Source: Begonia masoniana
Taxonomy: Eukaryota; Streptophyta; Magnoliopsida; Cucurbitales; Begoniaceae
Length of the DNA stretch: 64,000 nucleotides
Assembly (NCBI GenBank): GCA_022432975.1
Contig: CM039509.1
Location: forward strand, 47,179,184 to 47,243,183
Reading direction: 5' to 3'
Shown one piece after another: positions 35,354-44,381 of the stretch. A model generated the notes under the pieces. It saw only the letters and a program-made list of their open reading frames with translations. It was not told where the DNA came from and made no database searches. Position 1 is the first letter of the stretch. Every line of letters starts with the position of its first letter. Position numbers and translations under genes: made by a program.

Positions 35354-35373
35354 TTCTTTTAAGGAGGGTAGAT
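35354..35373 (+). other. Polypurine tract
   Basis: TTTAAGGAGGGTAGAT lies directly before the 3' LTR start at 35374 and would prime plus-strand DNA synthesis. Confidence 0.8.
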
Positions 35374-35829
35374 TGTAGCACCCGGTTCCATTGAACCAAA
35401 AATTTAATTTATTATTTATGATGTACTTTTATAGAAGGGTTGGGGGAGTTATTGATTAGGTTAATAAATGATCAGGCGAGGGCATGATGGTAATTAGAAT
35501 TTTTACATAGTGGATAACGTATTTAAGGAAAAGTCCAGTGTGAGTAGCCGCCACTGTTTCATTTCTTTTTACCTCTCAGCTCGACAGATTTTCCCTAGGC
35601 GATTCCCCTCCAACCAAGGTGAGTTTTGATTCGATTACTTGCTTTTTTTTTAGTATCTAGATAACTGGTGGATGGCTATGTGTGCATTTTGGAAGTACAG
35701 AGAGTGAGGGATGAGATTTGGGGTTTAGCGATGAATCGGGAATGGCGAGGAACAGAACCCCCAGAACTAGCCCCTTTAGATTTCCTAATGTTTAGAATGA
35801 AGTTTAGTAATGCTGTGCTTATGTTTTAG

Positions 35830-35880
35830 GTGAGCCAGCTCTTGGAATATCTTACCACCAGGAACTCTCGGTGAAGCCAG
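35830..35880 (+). other. Putative LTR mini-exon 2
   Basis: A 51-bp segment between a T-rich acceptor (TATGTTTTAG|GTG) and a consensus donor (GCCAG|GTAAGT). It is given as a clean example of the pattern; equivalent segments are at 8670-8717, 17846-17902, 19596-19651, 24378-24428, 27595-27646, 30141-30194, 43363-43407, 50599-50643, 58673-58719 and 62691-62737. Splicing is inferred only. Confidence 0.55.
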
Positions 35881-36744
35881 GTAAGTGAAGTATTGTGTGT
35901 GCCTTCGGGCCTACATCACAAAACAGTAGGTTTATGCATGTTTGAGTATTTTCTGTATGTCATGCATCATGTTTTTTTAAAAGAATTACGAAAATGAACT
36001 TTCATGTATCATTATGGAAAGACAGGTACAGATTGAAATGCATTGGCGGTTAAGGGAACTAATCCACCCCTTAATTGATGAAGAGGATTTATGACATTGG
36101 GAGAATTGATCCCACTCCCAAGGGAATTAAGGGATCAGAACAGCTATTAAGGGAATTCATCCACCCCTTAACTAATGAAGAGGATGTATGACATTGGGAG
36201 AATTGATCCCACTCCCAAGGGAACCGAGGGATCAGATCAGTGATTGAACGAATGTGCAACTGAGATGTGAAAGTAGAAACTGCATAATTAGGATTTAGGT
36301 TTCAGCATATCATTTCATTATTGCTTTACTTACTTAGCATTAGGCTAATAGATGAGTTTTGTGATGTAGGTGTTGAGGATACCACAGGTGAATTCCATGA
36401 GTTTACTGATGAATAGATGGAGTTGGGGGAGCACTTCTCTGTCACGAACTGGTATACTGATGAGGCAGATTAACTGATGTCTGTTGGTGTGAAAGTTCAG
36501 TTGACAGTGTTTCCATTTAAGTATGTTGAGTTTTCATGACAGTATTGATTTCAATGTTTTGAATACGATTTCGAGATCTTCCTGTTAATAATAATCTGTT
36601 GGGATTTAATGTTGGCACTCACTGGATTTTTAGTAATGTAATGGTTTGAAATGTTTTTGAATGGTGTCAGTGAAGTGAGTAAATTCTTTTCTGTAGTTAG
36701 AGTTGTGCTTGTATACCAAGGAGTAGATGAAATGTGGTTCTGTT

Positions 36745-37290
36745 CTCTATCGGTGGATGAAGTCTATCGGCAGATGTCGAGTCGTTGTTCTATTCACTAT
36801 CGGTAGATGAAGTCTATCGGAAGATGTCGGGTTATTGTTCTGTTGTCTATCAGAAGATGTCTTCAGTGGAAGCCATCGGATGATATAGAACGAAATTTGT
36901 CGTTTAGTGATCGGTATATGTAGCTTGTTTTATCGGAAGATGTTGTTTTGTTCTCTATCGGTGGATGAAGTCTATCGGCAGATGTCGAGTCGTTGTTCTA
37001 TTCACTATCGGTAGATAAAGTCTATCGGAAGATGTCAGGTTATAGTTATGTTGTCTATCGGAAGGTATAAGTAGAAAGTTTGTCGTTTAGTGATCGGCGT
37101 ATGCAGTTTACTCAATCGGAAGATGTAGGTTTAAGTCTATCGGATGATGTCTCAGTAAACTCATCGGCAGATGCGTGCTGACGTCATCGGTAGATGTAGA
37201 AGGACTTTTGTCGTTTAGTCACCGAAAGAAGCCTTCTATTTCCTGTTTCATTCTTTTCCGTTGACTTTATTCATCGGCATATGAATTTGA
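36745..37290. repeat. ATCGG-motif cluster in the LTR
   Basis: An irregular array of CTATCGGNAGATG(T) and GTCGTTTAGTGATCGG units, some in larger repeats of about 240 bp (36740 versus 36955). It lies 290-835 bp from the LTR 3' end. Confidence 0.85.
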
Positions 37291-37579
37291 CTTCTGTGAC
37301 TTCTTAAGTATTTCACGATTTAAACCTCTATTTCTTTTTGGGCCGATTAACTCTTAACATTCGGAACGATTATCCTAGCGATGTTTTTCACAGTTTTGCT
37401 TATCTCTATTATTGTCCAAATGATTTCCGCTGCAAGTTTTAAATGTTTATTTATTTTGGATTCTAACTTATGTCAAGAGTCGATTGTTGAGAGAATTTTT
37501 TTAAAATACGGATGAAATTTCTTAGTCATGTACGGGCTTTTGAGTAACGAGTCGGGTTCAGATAACTCGGGGCGTTACA

Positions 37580-37742
37580 GTGGTAGAGGAGCTTATTTTT
37601 TTAATGGAGTTTTGAGATTTGTTTCCTTGCTGGAATTTCCTTGAAGGTGGAGATTGTCAGCGTTCAGTGTTCTGGATTCGCTTTGGGTTGGGCCGAGTAC
37701 CCCGTTGAATTTCTCATGTGTAGTTTTTGTCAAGGTGGAGTT
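37580..37742 (+). other. Tail of the gag-only copia internal region
   Basis: About 160 bp between the gypsy LTR end and the copia 3' LTR, beginning GTGGTAGAGGAG and ending in the purine stretch AAGGTGGAGT. No pol motif, which supports a gag-only element. Confidence 0.7.
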
Positions 37743-38012
37743 TGTTAAAATTTGGTGTGACACGAATTCTAGTTGGGCCGAGTTGGGCCAGTATATCAAT
37801 ATTATGACTTTACGTTTTCTCTATATATTGATGCTTGAGTCGCAAAACTCATTGTACCGAATTTGATATTAGTGATTCTCTCCTCTGCCCTTGGTTTTTT
37901 TTTTCCTTTCTAGGAGTTCCACGTAAAATTTGGTGTCAATTATTTTCTCGTTTTTTTTTTTTTAGTTTCTTGATCGTTCGTTATAAGTGGATTAGGGCGT
38001 CTAATCCTAACA
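37743..38012 (+). mobile_element. 3' LTR (270 bp) of the gag-only copia
   Basis: It begins TGTTAAAATTTGG, ends ATCCTAACA and is followed by the target duplication GCATA. Because it lacks the nested solo LTR it shows the empty site (GATCGTTCGTTATAAGTGG) for the insertion at 23805. Confidence 0.9.
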
Positions 38013-38017
38013 GCATA

Positions 38018-38178
38018 CAGGTACAATATATCATTTTCTTTGTGACTGTATGATTGAGAATGAAATGCAAGTGAAGTATGTGAAGATTGATGATCAAGTT
38101 GCTGATATTTTTACGAATCCTCTCAAGTACGACAATTTCAACAAACTAAGGATGATACTTAAAGTTGTAAGGAATTAA
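38018..38178 (+). pseudogene. Copia RNase H C-terminus, right half of the interrupted copy
   Basis: It continues from 23565 once the 14.4-kb insertion and one GCATA are removed: a YHFLCDCMIENEMQ segment, then VKYVKIDDQVADIFTNPLK, the well-known end of copia RNase H, then a short tail and TAA at 38176. The host element is therefore an older copia on the plus strand, of which only this part is recognisable. Confidence 0.86.
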
Positions 38179-38700
38179 GTTTAAAATAAGATGTTGAAAT
38201 TATAAGATTAATTCAAATAACAAGTTTTGGTTAATGTATGTTTTGGACGTAGTTTTAGTTAAGTTCAATGTATTTGTGAAGAGTCATCTAAAAAGTTTTC
38301 ATTCACCTATGTGTAGGTACATTAGTTCACATACTTGTATGGTTCATTGATGAATAATTTATGTAACTAAGTGATTTATTATGTACTAGTATGTGTATTA
38401 CATTGAATAAATAATCCATATGTTATTTTATACATGTATCAAATAATTTTATAAATAAAAAATGAGTTTAGACATTTTGTATCAAGCGAGAGCCAAAAAC
38501 AATTTAAAGAAAAGATTCTCAAATTCTCACCTCTTTAATTTCCTCTCCGACATTCCTTTTCCTCGTTATAATATTTATAAGGATATTGAGTTAGCAGCAA
38601 CTAATTACAAATTCTTTATCTCAGGTCTTCTATAACCCTGACTACAGTCTTCAATTATTAGTTAATAATTATCTCCAAATAAAAAAAAAAAAGAGAAAGA
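38179..38700. other. AT-rich region between the copia remnant and the host gene
   Basis: It probably starts with the host copia's 3' LTR (a TGTTGAAATTATAAG start near 38193 is possible), but no second copy is in the window to prove edges. The part after about 38480 is probably upstream sequence of the gene at 38838. No long frame. Confidence 0.4.
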
Positions 38701-38765
38701 AATTTATGTGGTGGTTCTACTTGCCGTAATATTTGGCCTCAATGATGATTCTATCCCTTCGGCCC

Positions 38766-38773
38766 TATAAATA
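38766..38773 (+). promoter_or_regulatory. TATA box of the host gene
   Basis: TATAAATA, 65 bp upstream of the start codon, preceded by GGCCC. Spacing suits transcription starting near 38800 and a leader of about 40 nt with an AACATGG start context. Confidence 0.75.
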
Positions 38774-38837
38774 GAACCCGTTTCTTCTACATTTTCTCGT
38801 CCTCGTTCAAAAAGCTCTTCTTGTTTTACTTGTCAAC

Positions 38838-39189
38838 ATGGGTCCCAGAGCTTTCATTTTCTTAGGTCTTTTGTTCGTCATTGTTCTAATTGACTCCGAG
38901 GTCTCCGCTAGAGAACTGGCTGAAACTGAGCAGATAGGTAAGTGTGTAGTACTCACTGCATGACGACTCATTTTCAGTAAAGAATTTAAAGTTTTCAATG
39001 AACTTTCTGATTGATATGAAATTTGTAGACAAGAAGAATGGGGTGGAGGAATCGAAGTACCCGTACGGCGGAGGAGGAGGATATCCTGGCTACGGAGGAG
39101 GATATCCTCGATATGGCAGATACTCTCCTCCGTATGGAGGAGGAGGATATCCTGGATATGGCGGATACTCTCCTCCGTACAAGGTCTGA
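38838..39189 (+). CDS. Small secreted Gly/Tyr/Pro-rich protein, two exons
   Basis: Exon 1 is 38838-38937, intron 38938-39028 (91 bp, GTAAGT...TTGTAG), exon 2 39029-39189, giving 86 residues with a phase-1 junction (G|AC, Asp34). Residues 1 to about 24 form a signal peptide with hydrophobic core AFIFLGLLFVIVLI and a VSA|RELAE cleavage pattern usual for plant glycine-rich proteins. A charged KKNGVEESK linker is followed by GGYPGYGG and YSPPYGGGG repeats. The product is probably secreted to the cell wall or apoplast; function is not known. A TATA box, start context, splice sites and stop are all intact, and no transposon sequence interrupts it. It lacks the Cys-rich C-terminus of class II glycine-rich proteins. 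This is the only convincing host gene in the window. Confidence 0.85.
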
Positions 39190-39418
39190 TGTTTCTCTTT
39201 TCTCCAAGTAAGCACAAAGGGAACTTTAAAACTTTTACTAAAACGGAGGAATTCGTGAAAAGGAAGAATTCAGCAGCAACCAAATTTGAAGAGAGGAAGA
39301 GAATTTTGACCTACCCAAAAGTCGATATCTAACTCCTGTTCAGAGTGAAGCTCAATCGCCAATTGAAGGGAATGTTTTATTGTGGTGAGCAAGAATCTCA
39401 GTGAGGTAGAGAGAGAAA
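39190..39418 (+). other. 3' flank of the host gene
   Basis: It probably holds the 3' UTR; no clear polyadenylation signal stands out before repeat sequence starts at 39419. The segment from about 39290 may already belong to the element whose LTR follows. Confidence 0.4.
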
Positions 39419-41176
39419 TGTTGGGTATCACTGGTAGTATTTGGGAGAAAAAAAAATTTAATTCAATTTTCAAATGAACAATAAAAAAAACTCTCAAACC
39501 TCTCTCAATTAGCGGTGGGCAGAACCGGACCGGAACCGGTGGACCGGACTGGACCGTCGGTTCGGTCCGGTTCTTTGGGCGGTTTTTGAGTTAGGGGACC
39601 GGTTCCCGGTTCCCAGATCCATGGGACCGGAACCGCGGTCCACGGTCCCGGTTCTGTTGATTACAGAACCGGGAACCTTGGGAATCCCGACTAAATCCTC
39701 TTCCCCGAAATTAGAAGTTCAATTCAGCAATTTCCTTCCCCGACTGGCGACTGGCGACTCCGACTCCCGCGAGGCGCGAACCTCATCCTTCCGGCTTTGA
39801 AGTCTGAAGTTCCCGACTCCCGTCTCTCTCTCGAATCTGTCTGACCTTCCCAGTGTCTCTGTCTCCAGTCTCTACTTCAAGTTCAGCCCTTCCTGAATCT
39901 GTGCCCTAAAATCGGAGTTGGAGACGAGTGGTGACTCTGCTCTCTGTCTCGGGAAGTCTTCAGCCCTTCCCGCCTCCGGTCTCTCTCTCGAATCTCTATT
40001 CAGATTTCAGACTCTGAAGTTCAGACTTGAGAGTAGTCCCGAGTTTTCAGCTCTCTGTCCTTAGAATTTCTAAGGTATGAATTTCTCGCTTTTTTTCTTT
40101 TTGAGTTTTGTATCACCTTTGTTGTATTTTAATTTAATATATCTTGTTCTTTTTCTGCAATAGGTATTTTAATTCGGCATTGGATAGTGGAGACTGACGA
40201 GTGAAGAGAATAGAAGAGCAGAGATCACTTGTTGAAGCCTGAAGGTATGAATTTCTCGCCGATGCCCTCTGTCATTTTGATTGGAATAGTTGGATTCGAT
40301 TGGATAGTTGGATTCGATTTAATTGGAATGCTTGCATCCTAGTTTTACAGCTTTTGAACTTGGAAATCGGTAATTGATTTCATCTTGATTATTATTGTTC
40401 AATGTGCATCGTGAAGAAATAGGTACTGCAGAAGCAGAATCATCCTGTTTGTTTGCTGCTGATGGAGGTTTTACATTTACTGTAGAATAATGATATTGAG
40501 AATTTTCTTTGGTTTGCTCTTTGCTAGTTTGCTCTTTGCTGCTGTATAGGTTTTACCGTTTTATTCTAGAATAACATGTAAATTGTAATAAGTTTTATTC
40601 CAAGCATTTCTCAATTATTCTCTGCTCATCTCTTATATGAATTTTCTTTGGTTTGCTCTCTCTGACGTAGAAGAAATCGTAGTAGAAAAGATTCAAAAGA
40701 AGCATGAAATTTTCTTATGAAATCATCCTGTTTTTTCATTTTGCAATTTAAAAAAAAAAAAAAATTAAACAAACATTCGGGAGGAACCGGTACCGAACCG
40801 GGAACCGGACCGAAATACGATCCAGTTCCCGGTTCGGTACCGGTTCCCCATGAGACCGGTTCCGGTCTTACAAAATAAAGTACCGAAATGACCAGTCCGG
40901 TCAGGTTCCAAGCGGGAACCGGACCGGACCGGACCCTGCGCACCCCTACTCTCAATGCTAAGCACTCCTCCTCTACTTGGGATTTTTTTTTTCTTTTTTT
41001 GGGATTATTGAAACCGTATGCTGAAGCTTTTATTTATAGAGAGGTTTCAGCACACCTTTCTTGAAAAATAAAAAAAACTACCGCAGCAATTGGAACTTCT
41101 CCAATTGCTGCCACCAACAGTTGAATTCTTCTAGATGGAGGCTATGGCTGGAAAAATTAAAATTGAATTCTTCAAT
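39419..41176 (-). mobile_element. Copia LTR copy, interrupted by a hAT element and cut by a gypsy LTR
   Basis: Outer parts 39419-39509 and 40949-41176 align with the copia LTR at 21407 (TGTTGGGTATCAC, CTACTTGGGATTTTT, GAAACCGTATGCTGAAGC, CTCCAATTGCTGCCACCAAC). The right edge is lost at 41177 where a plus-strand gypsy LTR begins. No primer site adjoins it. Confidence 0.82.
39510..40948. mobile_element. Non-autonomous hAT transposon (1,439 bp)
   Basis: It has an 8-bp target duplication CTCTCAAT (39502-39509 and 40949-40956). Terminal inverted repeats are TAGCGGTGGGC on the left and TAGGGGTGCGC (reverse complement) on the right, 9 of 11 identical and of the plant hAT type. Subterminal regions are packed with GGACCGG/CCGGTTC motifs in both directions, as hAT transposase binding regions often are. 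The interior has no long frame, but AAG|GTATGAATTTCTCGC donor-like sites occur at 40074 and 40245, so it may keep a 5' untranslated part of a parent gene. The copia LTR at 21407 shows the empty site. Confidence 0.92.
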
Positions 41177-41842
41177 TGTAACACCCGACAATGTTCGGCC
41201 AGGTATTTTTTTAACAGCTTAATTGTCACCTCCACCATTAACCTTTACAATTTTGAATTTGAATGCCAAAGCTTAATTGATTTTATTTGTGTGATGGCAG
41301 AATTGTAAATAAGATGGATTTCAATCGATATAAATAGAAAATGGAATCCTTAAACCTCACTAAAACTCCACTGTAGCCGACACTTTCCTTCTGCGATTTC
41401 TCAACCTCCAGAGCTTTCTTTCTCTTTGCCAACGACTCCTTCCTCGGCGACCGATTCTTCAGTCTCCAACCCGACAATCCACGCTCTAGGTAAGGCTTAG
41501 ACAATGTAGCTGCTAGTTAGTTACTTAGAGCTCTGTTTTCAGCTAGAACTTGAAGTTTCGGATTCTTCAATAGCAGAGTTATTGTAGTGACATTTATAAT
41601 CTGCGTTTAGTAATGGCATTTCTGATTCGATTCTGGACATTAAGATAACCGACTGTGTTTAGTTGCTAGGTTGAATCTGGGCAGTTTAGGTTCTGGAAAC
41701 TTGATCTACGCACATAAGGTGCTTGACTAAAGAACTTAGAAATACATGTACGTTAGATTCTATGATGACTTTTGGTTAGAACTTTTAAAATTTTGTTTTA
41801 ACTCTGTAATGTGAAATGTTTTAGGTGAAAAAAATTCGAGGT

Positions 41843-41847
41843 GAAGT
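41843..41847. repeat. Target-site duplication GAAGT, left copy
   Basis: GAAGT also follows the nested element at 51578-51582. Removing one copy and the element restores the sequence seen intact at 58692-58700. Confidence 0.95.
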
Positions 41848-44341
41848 TGTCACGACCCTAATACTGTACCCAATTCCCCGTACATTTTTTTTATACTAAT
41901 CTCGTTCGTGTGAGCGGAATTAAAACCTTTTAAATCGGAATTGAAATTCGTTTAGTAAGTCGTTTAAAACAAATACTAAATCAATTGAAATTAAAAACCA
42001 TTTAAAACAATTAAAATAACAAATTAAAACATAATAGGGGAGGGCAAAAAGGGAAAGCATGGGCGATTGATCATGGCGATCAATCGCCCATCGGCGATTG
42101 CAACAGGCGAATGGTCGCCACGCTCTTTGGATTTCTCCTAGAGAGCGGCGACCATGAGGGGCGAATGATCCCCTCCTCAGGCGATCATTCGACACCCTCC
42201 CTAGAAATCCAATTCCAGGGAGCGCCCCTCCCCGTTTCTCCTTTTTGTTTCTCTTCACATTCCTTTCCATTCTTTCTTCTTTCTCTACTTGCATAACATT
42301 TCAATTAAAACATCACTTAACCATCACCTTAATTATACATTCCTACACTAATTCATTCAATTTATGTATCCAAAACAACGACTCAAAACACGTGTTTAAA
42401 ACGAAATATAGTTCCCTGAAAACGAACTGCGTTGATACGTTTAAAACCTAAACAAATTCTCCTGTTTTTGAAATCACCCAAACGGTTATCAAATCAGTTT
42501 CCAAAACATTTCAAAACATCAAAACTTAAACCTATCGACTATACAGAACCAAACATCCTAAAATGTTTCTATCTATACAATAAATCTATCTAATTCACCA
42601 TTAGCCCAAAATGTCCCGATACACTAAAAACACGTACATATTTCCCCACGGGTCAGGCCAAGCATCGACTGCGCAACACACCACCGCAAGCCATCCTCCG
42701 CCAACTGGATCACTCCTCAGGTGGAGGGATCTCATCTTCACCTGTTTCCTCGTAGTCACCTACACCATACAGACACCTATGAGATAAAAATCTCAACAAG
42801 CTCTCATAAATGCAATGCATGCTGTGCGTATGAGTTCATAATCATGCATCATTTTCATTACTTTACTTTACTCTGTGGGTGTCACCGAGATCTCTTCCCA
42901 CTAACCGGAGAGAGCACATCCAGCAGTCGGACTACTCTTTCCAGGTAGAGGGAGGGTACACGCTTACAACACGTACAACCGTAGCTGAGCCCCATCTCAC
43001 GTGACCTGTAACTATATGAGTACGTGTTAGATGTGGTATTGTGACAGACCCGTAAGTCGATCTACACAATAGATCAATAGCCCCTCTCCAGGCCACATCG
43101 CCATTTTCTTTAAAACATCGTGCGAAAATTCGTTTTCATGCTTTATAAAACCCGTGATGCGTGAGCAGTTTAATATGACATAAAGTAAACATACATGATT
43201 TGTACCATCGAGACAATAAAGCAATTAAAAGCATAACCTATACAGAACTAATCCTAACTACCCAACCAAAACAAATTTAAGCCTATACATCTCCGAAACT
43301 CCTCGAGACGACTCCGACGTATGGTGTAGGCCAATCGGCTAGAGAAGATCACGAGAACTTACCTCGTGTCCAAAGCAGCTCAAGCTCCGTCCACGAGCGT
43401 TGTTTACCTAAGCAATTTAGAACGTTTATCGTTAAAACGAATTCAAACTTCTAAACGTCCAAATTCAACAAAAACCTTAACTAAAGAATTTTCCTAAAAT
43501 CTTAACCTAACTAATCGAAGTATTTAAACAACGATTAACGCTCAATAGTTTAAAATCACCATTAACGAGTTTTTCTAAAAACCCGAAAATTCTCCAATTT
43601 TAACTTTTTCACAAATCAATTTAATTTCGTTCGAAAACGTCCAATACGTTCATTATATCCTTAATTACGACAAATCTATAAATTTCGAACCCTAAATCGC
43701 ATTTTTAACAAAAACCCTAATCGAAACCCGAACCGTATAACTTTGCGAAAACCGAAAACTAACGCTCTAAAACTTGAGAATCATACCTAGAGCGTCGAAT
43801 GGAGGAGAAAGCGAGAAGAAAACGGATTGATTGGAGGACGAACGGAGGTCGGAAGTGAGAATTACCGTGAATCGCCAAGGAGGGAGGAGAAGTCGCAGGG
43901 AGAGAGGAGTTCGCGTGGAGAAGAAGAAGAAGACAATTCAATTTTAATAAAAATTGACTTGGTAAATTACCGTTTCGCCCTTCCTTTGTTTTATATTTGT
44001 TTCGTCATTTGTTTCGTTAATTGCCTAACGATTCGGTTTCTCCAAATCTCCTTATTTCACCAATAACTCCAACCTATTATTTGGGATTTATTAAAACTAT
44101 CCGTTCGCAATTCGGACCTCGTTTACTATTTTTACTTAAACGTTATTTATATTACGATAAACGTAATTTCTCGAAATATAGCGTTATTACTTTGAAAAAA
44201 TCCCGAAATTTCCTTAAAATTCCAATTAATAATTAGGATCATAATGGCGCTTTTTTTTCGTAAAACGAGTTTGATTTGACATATTTACAAAAATGCCAAT
44301 ATATATTATAACATAAAATTCCGTACAGGCCGGATATTACA
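41848..44341 (-). mobile_element. 3' LTR (2,494 bp) of the nested gypsy
   Basis: It reads TGTAATATCCGGCC...GGGTCGTGACA on the minus strand. Mini-exon 43407-43363 (45 bp) lies between TTGCTTAG|GTA and CACGAG|GTAAGT. Exon-1 donor CTCTAG|GTATGA is near 43788; acceptor GGTGTAG|GTG is near 42765. The GCGAT palindrome cluster is at 42058-42200. Compared with the other LTR it lacks 54 bp between two GTCGC repeats within that cluster. Confidence 0.9.
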
Positions 44342-44381
44342 TTCCACCCACCTTATTTAGAATTTTGTCCTCAAAATTTAA

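Larger units (their letters stand above)
35374..37579 (+). mobile_element. 3' LTR (2,206 bp) of the truncated gypsy
   Basis: It begins TGTAGCACCCGGTTCC and ends CTCGGGGCGTTACA. Intron-like parts are donor CCAAG|GTGAGT (35619), acceptor GTTTTAG|GTG (ends 35829), mini-exon 35830-35880 (51 bp), donor GCCAG|GTAAGT (35881), CGGGCCTACATCAC box, and CTTAGCATTAGGC with acceptor GATGTAG|GTG (ends 36369). A doubled 95-bp unit lies at 36048-36237. A long cluster of ATCGGNAGATG and TCGTTTAGTGATCGG motifs lies at 36745-37290. It is the same family as the solo LTR 25994-28135. Confidence 0.88.
23566..38012 (+). mobile_element. Gag-only copia retrotransposon, three later insertions inside
   Basis: It is flanked by GCATA at 23561-23565 and 38013-38017. 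5' LTR 23566-25509 and 3' LTR 37743-38012 both begin TGTTA(G/A)AATTTGG and end ATCCTAACA. Without nested DNA the LTR is about 270 bp and the internal part about 1.6 kb, consisting of primer site, leader, gag and a short tail with the polypurine stretch AAGGTGGAGT before 37743. No copia protease, integrase or reverse transcriptase is present, so it was non-autonomous. Inside it lie a solo LTR (23805-25476), a second solo LTR (25994-28135) and the block 29123-37579. Confidence 0.88.

Noticed and set aside
38807..39283. 158-residue minus-strand frame over the glycine-rich gene
   Set aside because: It is the antisense shadow of the two-exon plus-strand gene, which has a TATA box, splice sites and a signal peptide.
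40626..40965. Minus-strand frames rich in Gly, Thr and Pro
   Set aside because: They come from the GGACCGG subterminal repeats of the hAT element and match no transposase.
43759..44066. Frames in the nested gypsy LTR (also 50995-51472)
   Set aside because: They lie within LTR sequence that is not coding in other families, and both LTR copies share them simply by identity.
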